Below are positions 1-5,835 of a DNA stretch of 5,835 nt, in pieces. The translations under genes and the position numbers were made by a program. Position 1 is the first letter of the stretch; each line of letters starts with the position of its first letter. A model generated the notes under the pieces. The model saw only the letters and a list, made by a program, of their open reading frames with translations. It ran no database searches and had not been told where the DNA came from. The stretch comes from Alphaproteobacteria bacterium UBA6189 (GTDB lineage: Bacteria > Pseudomonadota > Alphaproteobacteria > Rickettsiales > UBA3002). Location of the stretch: contig DITH01000035.1 in NCBI GenBank assembly GCA_002422745.1, forward strand, positions 16,813-22,647, given 5' to 3'.

Positions 1-2140
1 GCCCTTCCTCGGTACGGATCGGGATATTCTGCAAATTCGGATCGGAGGAGGAAAGCCGCCCGGTCGTGGTCGCCGCCATCGAGTAGCAGGTATGGACCCG
101 CTCGTCCGACGCGCTGATCGATTCGGCCAGCGTATCGGTATAGGTGCTTTTCAACTTGGCAAATTGCCGCCATTCAAGCACTTTCGCGGCGATAGGATGA
201 TCCACCCCTTCGAGGGTTTCCGCATCGGTAGTGTAGGCACCCGATTTACTCGATTTCTTGCCGCCGGAAAGGCCCATTTTTTCAAACAGCACTTCGCCCA
301 ATTGTTTGGGCGAGCCGACGGAGAATTCATGCCCGGCCAGCGCGATAATCTCTTTTTCCAGCTGCGCCAGCTTTTCGGCGAATTCGCCGGAAAGCCCGGC
401 CAGTGTGGCAGTGTCGACGCGAATGCCCGCCACTTCCATCGCCGCGATAATGGGAATTAACGGCCGTTCGATCGTGTCGTAGACCGTCGCGACTTTGGCC
501 TGTGGCACGGCGTATTTCAGAAGTTCGTATAGCCGCAGACTGTAATCGGCATCTTCGGCGGCGTACGCTGTGGCAATGGCGATATCGACGGCGCTGAATA
601 GTTTTTTGGCTTTGCCGGTACCGGTGATTTCGGTGAAACCGGTCATTTTGTGGCTAAAATATTTCTCAGCCAGCAGGTCGAGCCCTTGGCCGTGCAGCCC
701 ACCATTCAGGCAATACGACATCAGCATCGTATCGCCCAGCGGTGCGATGGTGACACCGTATTTTGCCAGCACGACGAGATCGTATTTCAGGTTATGGCCG
801 ATCTTCAACACACCGGGATGGGAAAGGACAGGCTGCACCAGCTCGAACACCCGGCTCATCGGCAACTGGCCGGGAGCCAGTGTTTGCACAATTTCGGTGG
901 AGGGAGTGTCGAACAAAGTGCTCTGGCCGACGGATTGGCCCTGCGTTTCGACCGTGTGCGCAAGGGGTATGTAGCATGCCTTACCCGGCGCGGTGGCCAG
1001 CGCAATCCCGACCAGCTCCGCCTCGACCGCGTTTAGCGAGGTAGTTTCGGTATCGAACGCCATGACGCCGCCAGCGATTGCCTCCTCAATCCAGACGATG
1101 AGTGCCGCCTCGTCGCGGATGGTGTCGTACTGCGCCTTCACCTGCTGCAAGGCCGATTGCGCGGGAAACGTTTCAGCTGTGGCGGGAGTGGGCGGCTGCG
1201 CATGAATAGAGGGTTTGGCGCGCGCAGTCGGCGCGGCATTCTCCCCCGGCTCCATCCCTAAGCGGCGCAGCAATGCCTTGAAGCCTTGCGTTTGCAAAAA
1301 ACTTTCCAATACCGAAGGCTCGAGCGGCGCCAGGTCGAACGTCTCGATAGCGGCGGGCAGCGGCGCTTCGGCATCGAGCGCGACGAGCTTGTAAGAGAGC
1401 CGTGCCGCTTCGGCATGCTCGGTCAGCACCTGACGGCGTTTGGGTTGCTTGATTTTATCGAGATTGGCGAGCACGCCTTCCAGCGTGCCATACTGGTTAA
1501 TTAGCTCCGCCGCGGTTTTGGGGCCGATGGAAGGCACGCCCGGCACGTTATCGACTGCATCGCCGATGAGGGCCTGCACCTCGCGCACTTTCTCGGGCGG
1601 CACGCCGAATTTTTCGATCACCTGCTCGCGGCCGATGGTTTTTTGCTTCATGGGATCGAGCATGCTGACGCCCTCGCCCACCAGCTGCATCAAATCTTTG
1701 TCGGAGGATACAATGACCACTTCGCGACCCTGGGCGCGGGCGGTACGCGCGTAGCTGGCGATCAGGTCGTCGGCCTCGAATCCTTCGAGCTCCACGCAGG
1801 GCAGGTTCATCGCCCGCGTCGCTTCGCGCACAAGCGCGAATTGCGGCAACAAATCCTCCGGTGGTGGTGGGCGGTTGGCTTTGTAGTCCACATACAGCTT
1901 GGTGCGGAACGAATCGCGCGATGCATCGAAAATCACCGCCATGCAGTCGTCGGCGAACTGCTCGCGCAGTTTCATCAGCATGGTGGTGTAGCCATACACC
2001 GCCCCTACCGGGGTGCCATCGGGACGGGTCAGCGGCGGCAAGGCATGGTAGGCACGGAATAAATATCCCGAGCCATCGACCAGCACGAGGCGGTTGCAGG
2101 CGTTGTTCGCGGCAGGCGATTGCGTTTGTGGCTGGTTCAT
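1..2140 (-). CDS. polA: DNA polymerase I, N-terminal 713 codons (partial, cut by left edge)
   Basis: DNA polymerase I fills gaps during repair and removes RNA primers from Okazaki fragments in the cytoplasm. Three regions are readable. The 5' nuclease (about 1-300) has D22 in LVLVDGSG, D124/D125 in GFEADD, D147/D149 in SSDKD and D194/D197 in GDAVDN, followed by a helix-hairpin-helix (IGPKTA). A Pro/Ala-rich linker (about 305-340) follows. The 3'-5' exonuclease has D363/E365 in FDTET, D454 in GHNLKYD and Y526/D530 in YAAED, matching the E. coli proofreading residues, so proofreading should work. The polymerase domain begins after about 550 and is cut just after the TGRLSSSDPNLQNIP motif (T693 on); the catalytic aspartates lie outside the window. 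The ATG at 2140 is preceded by AAAGG four bases upstream. Codons are less GC-rich than in the genes to the right. The identity is certain; the length of the missing part (roughly 200-280 residues) is inferred from the family. Confidence 0.97.
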   Translation of the reverse strand, partial: MNQPQTQSPAANNACNRLVLVDGSGYLFRAYHALPPLTRPDGTPVGAVYGYTTMLMKLREQFADDCMAVIFDASRDSFRTKLYVDYKANRPPPPEDLLPQFALVREATRAMNLPCVELEGFEADDLIASYARTARAQGREVVIVSSDKDLMQLVGEGVSMLDPMKQKTIGREQVIEKFGVPPEKVREVQALIGDAVDNVPGVPSIGPKTAAELINQYGTLEGVLANLDKIKQPKRRQVLTEHAEAARLSYKLVALDAEAPLPAAIETFDLAPLEPSVLESFLQTQGFKALLRRLGMEPGENAAPTARAKPSIHAQPPTPATAETFPAQSALQQVKAQYDTIRDEAALIVWIEEAIAGGVMAFDTETTSLNAVEAELVGIALATAPGKACYIPLAHTVETQGQSVGQSTLFDTPSTEIVQTLAPGQLPMSRVFELVQPVLSHPGVLKIGHNLKYDLVVLAKYGVTIAPLGDTMLMSYCLNGGLHGQGLDLLAEKYFSHKMTGFTEITGTGKAKKLFSAVDIAIATAYAAEDADYSLRLYELLKYAVPQAKVATVYDTIERPLIPIIAAMEVAGIRVDTATLAGLSGEFAEKLAQLEKEIIALAGHEFSVGSPKQLGEVLFEKMGLSGGKKSSKSGAYTTDAETLEGVDHPIAAKVLEWRQFAKLKSTYTDTLAESISASDERVHTCYSMAATTTGRLSSSDPNLQNIPIRTEEG

Positions 2141-2154
2141 GTTGCCTTTATAAC
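2126..2154 (+). promoter_or_regulatory. Candidate sigma-70-like promoter for the hydrolase gene
   Basis: TTGTGG (2126-2131) and TATAAC (2149-2154) are separated by 17 bp and lie 38 bp before the hydrolase ATG. The -35 box falls inside the first codons of the divergent polA gene. The same TTTATA/TATAAA core also reads as a possible -10 on the minus strand, but it sits too close to the polA ATG to leave room for its AAAGG ribosome site. This is a pattern match by eye only. Confidence 0.3.
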
Positions 2155-2191
2155 CAGTCTTGCCCTACACGGAAGCAAAAGAGAGCACCCT

Positions 2192-2848
2192 ATGAATAAA
2201 TCGATCCTGAACGGCCCGGAGCTTGCCCCCAAACGCGGCAGCGTCAAACAGCTGGTCATCTTCCTGCATGGCTATGGCAGCAACGGCGACGACCTGATCG
2301 GTCTGGCCCCGCTGATGCGCGACGCATTGCCGGATGCGCAGTTCTTATCGCCCAATGCGCCGACGCCTTGCGGCATGGGCGGGCCGGGTTTCGAGTGGTT
2401 CCAGCTGATGGATCGTTCAGCTCCAGCGCGACTGGCAGGCACACAAGCCGCCGCACCGGTTCTCGACGCGTATATCACCGCGCAGTGTGAGCGGTTCGGG
2501 CTTGCCGAGCGCGACATCGCCCTCGTCGGATTCAGCCAGGGCACGATGATGAGCCTGCATGCCGCCCCCCGGCGCAAGGCGGCGCTGGCCGGGGTGGTCG
2601 GGTATTCCGGCCGGCTGATCGATGATGGCGCGCTGGCGCGGGAGATTGCCTCCCGGCCGCCCATGCTGCTGGTCCACGGCACGCAGGACGAGATCGTGCC
2701 CTATCAGGGGCTGGAGCTTTCCAAGGCAGCGCTGGAGGCGCTGGATGTGCCGGTCGAGACTGTGACCTGCCCCGGCCTGGGCCATGGCATCGACCCCGCC
2801 GGCCTGGCAGCCGGTGGAGCGTTCCTGCAGAAGGTACTGGCGGTCTGA
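2192..2848 (+). CDS. Alpha/beta-hydrolase of the phospholipase/carboxylesterase family
   Basis: A 218-residue cytoplasmic serine hydrolase of the Abhydrolase_2 type (carboxylesterase, lysophospholipase or acyl-protein thioesterase-like), about the usual family length. Visible landmarks are the oxyanion-loop motif FLHGYGSNGDD near the N-terminus, the nucleophile elbow GFSQG with S115, D166 in HGTQDEIVP and H198 in GLGHGID, which together make a complete catalytic triad. The family motif PGFEWF is also present. There is no signal peptide. The ATG at 2192 is chosen because the reading frame upstream can only start at a TTG at 2120 inside polA and would add 24 unlikely residues. The ribosome site is weak (GAGAG, 2181-2185). 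The gene is divergent from polA with a 51-bp gap and stands alone. The family is well known for broad ester specificity, so the natural substrate cannot be named. Confidence 0.92.
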   Translation: MNKSILNGPELAPKRGSVKQLVIFLHGYGSNGDDLIGLAPLMRDALPDAQFLSPNAPTPCGMGGPGFEWFQLMDRSAPARLAGTQAAAPVLDAYITAQCERFGLAERDIALVGFSQGTMMSLHAAPRRKAALAGVVGYSGRLIDDGALAREIASRPPMLLVHGTQDEIVPYQGLELSKAALEALDVPVETVTCPGLGHGIDPAGLAAGGAFLQKVLAV

Positions 2849-2860
2849 GGCGGCCCCGTC

Positions 2861-2898
2861 TCTCCATCCGTCATTCCCGGCCTTGTGCCGGGAATCCA
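2861..2898 (+). repeat. Dispersed palindromic (REP-like) repeat, left copy
   Basis: A 38-base element 12 bp after the hydrolase stop. It contains a 9-bp perfect stem (2873-2881 with 2887-2895) around a 5-base loop, CTTGT. It matches the minus-strand reading of 2940-2977 at 32 of 38 positions. The CGTCATTCCCGG...CCGGGAATCC layout resembles an intergenic repeat type I recall from many alphaproteobacterial genomes. The hairpin could help end transcription or protect the 3' end of the hydrolase mRNA, but no T-tract follows, so a classical intrinsic terminator is not supported. Confidence 0.75.
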
Positions 2899-2939
2899 AG
2901 GTTCAGCCTACTCGACCGATGATCCAGCTCGCGGAAGCA

Positions 2940-2977
2940 TGGCCCCCCGGCACAAGGCCGGGGGTGACGGATAGAGA
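2940..2977 (-). repeat. Dispersed palindromic (REP-like) repeat, right copy, inverted
   Basis: A second copy of the 2861-2898 repeat in opposite orientation, 41 bp away. Its own stem is 8 bp (2944-2951 with 2957-2964) around the complementary loop ACAAG. Two base pairs at the foot of the stem changed from T-A in the left copy to C-G here, so pairing is kept. Because the two copies are inverted they could also pair with each other into one long stem. It lies downstream of the minus-strand operon as well, so either copy may shape the 3' ends of both converging transcripts. Confidence 0.75.
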
Positions 2978-3059
2978 AAACCGACTCACGTCACAGATGC
3001 CCTCCGGGCTCGTCAGAACGACATCATTCTGGACGTTCTGCCCGTGCCTACTGATGGCC

Positions 3060-3398
3060 TCACGCCTGCCGTGTCACCAGGAACACCCCGGCGCAGATCA
3101 GGGCGATGCCGGCGCCCTTCTGCCAGCCCAGCGATTCGCCGAAGACCCAGAAGGCCAGCACAGCGACGATGACGTAGGACAGCGACACACTGGGAAACGC
3201 CACCGAGACCGGAATCTTGCGCAGCGCGAACATGTAGCAGACCGCCGCCGCGAAATAGAGGCCCAGGCCGATGATCGATTGCGGCGCCAGGAACTGTTTC
3301 AGGATCGTCTCGCCGCCATCGGCACCGGCCTTCAGCAGCATCTGGCCGACGACACCGAGCAAGATGCCGAGGGCGAGCGCGGCGACATAGATGGTCAC
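3060..3398 (-). CDS. Small four-helix DMT-superfamily membrane protein (EamA/ArnE-like, putative glycolipid flippase subunit)
   Basis: A 112-residue inner-membrane protein with four predicted helices (about 3-22, 42-59, 64-86, 92-109). It has GQMLLKAG after helix 1 and the PVSVAFPSVSLSY...FGE signature typical of EamA/small DMT proteins. The first helix has no acidic residue where small multidrug exporters such as EmrE carry their essential glutamate. This absence and the neighbouring glycosyltransferase favour an ArnE/ArnF-like role in moving a lipid-linked sugar across the membrane; that role is inferred. The start is GTG at 3398, overlapping the stop of the preceding glycosyltransferase by 4 bp (GTGA), with AAGGGA eight bases upstream (3412-3407), so translation is probably coupled. 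It would act as a dimer, either with itself or with a partner not seen here. It is the last gene of the minus-strand operon. Confidence 0.88.
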   Translation of the reverse strand: MTIYVAALALGILLGVVGQMLLKAGADGGETILKQFLAPQSIIGLGLYFAAAVCYMFALRKIPVSVAFPSVSLSYVIVAVLAFWVFGESLGWQKGAGIALICAGVFLVTRQA

Positions 3399-4354
3399 GG
3401 CCGGGTTCCCTTGCTGGCGCTGTCATTGCGGGTGACCGCGCGGACGACATATTGCGGCTTGCCGTTCACATGCAGGAACAGCCGGCCGAGATATTCACCG
3501 ACCACGCCCAGCATGATCAGCTGCACGCCGGCAACCACCAGCGTGACCGCCATCAGCGAGGCCCAGCCCTGTGGCGGGTCGCCATGCAGGGCCTCGACCA
3601 GCACCCAGAGCGCGCCCAGTATGCCCAGCGTCGCCACGCCAATGCCGGCCAGCGTCGCCAGACGCAGCGGCATGACCGAGAAATTCAGGAACATCGACAG
3701 GAACAGCCGTACCAGCCGCCGGATTGTGTAATTGCTGCGGCCCTCGGCACGGGCCAGATGCGTCACCTCCAGCCGGCCGATATTCTGCGTCACCTGCATG
3801 ATCAGCCCGTCGATATAGGGGAACGGGCCGGTATGGGCGACCACCTGCCGCGCTGTGAAGGCGCTGACACAGCGGAAGCTGGAGAGATACAACCCCTTCG
3901 GCTTGTCGATCAGCGTATCGGCGCACCAATTGGTAAAGCGGCTGCCGAGGTTGCGCCAGGCGGCATGTTTTTTCTTCGCGTAATAGGTATAAACAACATC
4001 GTAATTATTTGATTTTGCATAATCCCAGAGGCGCACCACCTCCTCAGGAGGGTTCTGCAGATCGTCATCCATGGTGATGATATAGGCGCCGCGCGCCTGC
4101 GCCAGACCGGCCATCACGGCGTTATGCTCGCCGAAATTGCGCGCCAGATTGACCACGGTCAGCGGCACGGCCTGTTCGGCGACCAGCCGGTGGCAGACCT
4201 CCAGCGAGTTATCCGGGCTGCAATCATTCACCAGGACGATCTCAAGCCCGCCGGGCACTTCCAGCTTCGACAGCGCCTCGACCAGATTCGGCACGCTGCT
4301 TGCCCCGTTATAGACCGGGACGACAATCGACAACGCGAATTCGTGTTCACTCAT
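3395..4354 (-). CDS. Family 2 glycosyltransferase, ArnC/DPM-like polyprenyl-phosphate sugar transferase
   Basis: A 319-residue enzyme predicted to transfer a sugar from a nucleotide sugar to polyprenyl phosphate at the cytoplasmic face of the inner membrane. The GT-A fold is clear: LSIVVPVYN (8-16), LVNDCSPDNS (41-50), NLARNFGEHNAVMAGL (69-84) and the metal/nucleotide-binding MDDDLQNPPEE with D96-D98. The RSNYTIRRL stretch (206-214) matches the loop before the membrane part in ArnC/GtrB-type enzymes. Two membrane helices (about 232-255 and 266-288) and the GEYLGRLF motif follow. The ATG at 4354 is chosen: a longer frame starts only at a TTG at 4390 and adds 12 residues not expected in the family. 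It overlaps the methyltransferase stop by 8 bp, with AAGGA just upstream. Codons around 3981-4020 are unusually AT-rich. The sugar donor cannot be determined; GtrB-like or dolichyl-phosphate-mannose-synthase-like roles are alternatives. Confidence 0.93.
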   Translation of the reverse strand: MSEHEFALSIVVPVYNGASSVPNLVEALSKLEVPGGLEIVLVNDCSPDNSLEVCHRLVAEQAVPLTVVNLARNFGEHNAVMAGLAQARGAYIITMDDDLQNPPEEVVRLWDYAKSNNYDVVYTYYAKKKHAAWRNLGSRFTNWCADTLIDKPKGLYLSSFRCVSAFTARQVVAHTGPFPYIDGLIMQVTQNIGRLEVTHLARAEGRSNYTIRRLVRLFLSMFLNFSVMPLRLATLAGIGVATLGILGALWVLVEALHGDPPQGWASLMAVTLVVAGVQLIMLGVVGEYLGRLFLHVNGKPQYVVRAVTRNDSASKGTRP

Positions 4355-5087
4355 GATCCTTGACCGCCCATACCCATATCGATCCGCCAAAGGGCAGCGC
4401 CAGCCCGATGCGGGCCAGCCTGCGTTCCAAAACCGTGATGCCGAAGAACAGACAATCCTGCCAGGCCGGGAACGCCTTCACATCGCTTTCCGTCTGATGC
4501 TGCCCGGCCGTCAGTCGATGCAGAACCATAAGCGGAAACAGCAGGCTGTTCCAGTAGCCGACATGCCGCACCCGGAAGCCGGCCTGCCCGACCAGCGCCC
4601 GCAACTCTCCGGCGTCGTAGCGCCGGACATTATTCACATGCCGGTCATGGGCGGATGCCATCCAGCGATAGGCCGGCAGGCTGAGAAACAGGGACCCGCC
4701 CGGCTTCAGGCAGCGCTTCAGCTCGGCCAGCGCCCCCGCCTCGTCGACGCCGCCATGGCACAGCACGTCATGGCTGAGCGCCGCATCGAAGCGGCCATTG
4801 GCATAGGGCATGGCATTGATCGACCCGGTGGCGATCTGCGCCGGCGCCTTCTGCCGGGCGATGGCGGCAGCCTCCGCGTCATATTCCAGCCCATGCAGCT
4901 CCAGATCGGGCCGGGCGGCCGACAGCCGGGCCAGGAAGCCGCCGGTGCCGCAGCCGGCATCGAGCACCGCGCTGCCGGCCGGCAGACCAGCCTTCGCCAG
5001 GCGATCCAGCGCGCCCAGATGCAGGGCGCGATACCACCACATGGTATCCTCGACCGCCGCCATCTGCTGATATTCCGAACGCTTCAT
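4347..5087 (-). CDS. SAM-dependent methyltransferase, class I
   Basis: A 246-residue soluble Rossmann-fold methyltransferase of the Methyltransf_11/25 type. Motif I is VLDAGCGTGG (41-50); the acidic end of strand 2 is in HGLEYD, motif II is in FDAALSHDVLCH, and LKPGGSLFLSLPAY follows. An N-terminal helix with DTMWWYRALH, often seen in methyltransferases of glycan and lipid clusters, precedes the fold. The ATG at 5087 has AAGG eight bases upstream (5099-5096); the in-frame ATGs at 5108 and 5156 lack a good ribosome site. It is the first gene of a three-gene operon, overlapping the glycosyltransferase by 8 bp, which suggests it methylates a sugar or lipid intermediate of that pathway. That target is inferred; the sequence only shows that it is a methyltransferase. 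Confidence 0.92.
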   Translation of the reverse strand: MKRSEYQQMAAVEDTMWWYRALHLGALDRLAKAGLPAGSAVLDAGCGTGGFLARLSAARPDLELHGLEYDAEAAAIARQKAPAQIATGSINAMPYANGRFDAALSHDVLCHGGVDEAGALAELKRCLKPGGSLFLSLPAYRWMASAHDRHVNNVRRYDAGELRALVGQAGFRVRHVGYWNSLLFPLMVLHRLTAGQHQTESDVKAFPAWQDCLFFGITVLERRLARIGLALPFGGSIWVWAVKDHE

Positions 5088-5416
5088 GAAGCCCGCCTTG
5101 TGATGCATCGCTGTCCAGGGTCGGCAGTGACAGGAAGACCCAATACCGCAACGCATTATTAACCGGAAGAAGATAAATTTCGGTGAATACTACAGTAGAA
5201 CGAGTGACTGACACACAATCGCAGAACAACCCGGTTATCGGCGAGTGGGCTTTAAATCATCTCGTCTTTTCGCAAAACTCCGGGCATAGTGCGACAAAAT
5301 AAAAGACAAAGTACCCGGACCAGACACCACAACGCCACCAAGCAAAGGATAGAGGCCGCCGGGCCATGCCGACCTGCTGTCAGGCCGGGTGATGTCCTGC
5401 CGCCAACGACGCGACC
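5088..5416. other. Divergent intergenic region between the methyltransferase and the GT-C-like gene
   Basis: This 329-bp stretch holds no convincing gene. A 65-codon minus-strand frame (5432-5235) has no recognisable features and overlaps the start of the GT-C-like gene. The middle part is AT-rich: counted by eye, 5161-5220 is 40% GC and 5221-5280 is 48%, against about 73% at 4681-4740. It presumably contains promoters for both directions, but I found no confident -35/-10 pair. A TAATAAT string (minus strand, near 5155-5161) is a possible -10 for the operon. A 6-bp inverted repeat, TCCGGG (5279-5284) with CCCGGA (5314-5319), encloses an AT-rich core with GACAAA repeated at 5293 and 5305. Confidence 0.5.
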
Positions 5417-5835
5417 ATGGATCATACCTCATCCCAGGTTAACGCGCTGACCGGGCGCGGCGACGGAAAAGCCGTCGATTGGTCACGGATTCTGCATCGC
5501 ATCGTGGTCGCCGTCTGCGCGCTCTGGCTGATCGGCTATTTCTTTCCGCCGATCAACCATGACACGGCAGTCCTGCTGTATATTTCCAAGCTGTGGATCA
5601 ATGGCGGCACGCTGTATATCGACGCCATTGAGATCAACACACCGCTGGTTTTCATTGTCTATTCGCTGCCCGAGCTGCTTGCCAAGCTGACAGGCCTGCC
5701 CAGCCCGACCATGCTGACAGCCCTGCTCGGCATCGGCATTACCGGTTCCTACCTGACCTGCCGCCGGGTGCTGAAGGCCAGCCTGAACCCAGACCTGGCG
5801 ATTTCGGCCGCCGTGCTGCCGGTGCTGCTGCTGTT
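5417..5835 (+). CDS. GT-C/PMT-like multi-spanning membrane glycosyltransferase, N-terminal part (cut by right edge)
   Basis: The first 139 codons of a membrane protein that continues past the window. A short basic cytoplasmic N-terminus is followed by a first helix (about 27-45). Then comes a loop with FFPPINHDTAVLLY (H48, D49) and the stretch GGTLYIDAIEINTPLVF (63-79), followed by further helices from about 76, 98 and 126. An acidic residue in the first outward loop followed by a DAIEINTPL-like segment is the pattern of ArnT/PMT-type (GT-C) transferases, which move sugars from polyprenyl phosphate to an acceptor on the periplasmic side. An in-frame stop at 5390-5392 limits the start; the ATG at 5417 is the only ATG in that interval, though its ribosome site is poor. 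It is divergent from the methyltransferase-GT2-DMT operon, consistent with a shared pathway. The family is probable; the function rests on partial sequence and context. Confidence 0.75.
   Translation, partial: MDHTSSQVNALTGRGDGKAVDWSRILHRIVVAVCALWLIGYFFPPINHDTAVLLYISKLWINGGTLYIDAIEINTPLVFIVYSLPELLAKLTGLPSPTMLTALLGIGITGSYLTCRRVLKASLNPDLAISAAVLPVLLL

Noticed and set aside
92..2062. Several plus-strand frames opposite polA
   Set aside because: They overlap each other in different frames and lie antisense to an uninterrupted polA frame with all expected motifs.
2873..2895. Hairpin considered as an intrinsic terminator for the hydrolase
   Set aside because: The stem is strong but no run of T follows, and the element is better explained as a copy of a dispersed repeat.
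2417..2899. Minus-strand open frame of 160 codons
   Set aside because: It is antisense to the hydrolase over most of its length and begins inside the left hairpin repeat.
2861..2977. Inverted repeats considered as ends of an insertion sequence
   Set aside because: Only about 41 bp lies between the copies, with no transposase and no flanking target duplication seen.
2784..3731. Plus-strand open frame of 315 codons crossing the repeats and the DMT/GT2 genes
   Set aside because: It starts inside the hydrolase in another frame, runs through the hairpin repeats and antisense to two real genes, and shows no domain.
3452..4012. Plus-strand open frame of 186 codons
   Set aside because: It lies antisense within the GT2 gene, whose motifs and membrane helices are well preserved; the composition is that of a shadow frame.
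4353..5162. Long plus-strand open frame of 269 codons
   Set aside because: It is antisense to the methyltransferase, which has clear SAM motifs. The product has no recognisable domain and is rich in Q, R, P and H, as expected from an antisense reading of GC-rich codons.
5235..5432. 65-codon minus-strand frame in the divergent gap
   Set aside because: It overlaps the start of the GT-C-like gene, has no recognisable motif, and no ribosome site was seen; the stretch reads better as regulatory DNA.

Overview
The window looks like chromosomal DNA of an alphaproteobacterium, possibly Rhodospirillales-like. This is inferred from three things: a three-domain DNA polymerase I with an intact proofreading site and an enlarged loop before the Exo II motif, an intergenic hairpin repeat of the CGTCATTCCCGG...CCGGGAATCCA type that I recall as common in alphaproteobacterial genomes, and high GC with strongly GC-ending codons in the right half. 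I see no mobile element, CRISPR array, tRNA or rRNA.

Layout. Positions 1-2140 (minus) carry the first 713 codons of polA; its polymerase catalytic part lies beyond the left edge. A 51-bp gap separates it from a divergent alpha/beta-hydrolase (2192-2848, plus) of the phospholipase/carboxylesterase family with an S115-D166-H198 triad. Positions 2849-3059 form a convergent intergenic region with two inverted copies of a hairpin repeat. Next comes a tightly overlapping minus-strand operon: a SAM-dependent methyltransferase (5087-4347), an ArnC/DPM-like family 2 glycosyltransferase (4354-3395) and a four-helix DMT/ArnE-like membrane protein (3398-3060). After a 329-bp divergent gap, much of it AT-rich, a multi-spanning GT-C/PMT-like membrane protein (5417 onward, plus) runs off the right edge.

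How the genes may work together. The right half reads as a lipid-linked glycosylation module. The GT2 enzyme would load a sugar onto a polyprenyl phosphate at the cytoplasmic face, and the small DMT protein would help flip it. The GT-C protein would transfer it to an acceptor on the periplasmic side, and the methyltransferase would modify a sugar or lipid intermediate. The parts resemble ArnC, ArnE/F and ArnT, but the actual sugar and acceptor cannot be read from the sequence. polA and the hydrolase are housekeeping-type genes with no evident link to this module. Nothing here is clearly a new system. The most useful leads are the glycosylation module, the paired hairpin repeats with compensatory changes, and the composition differences.
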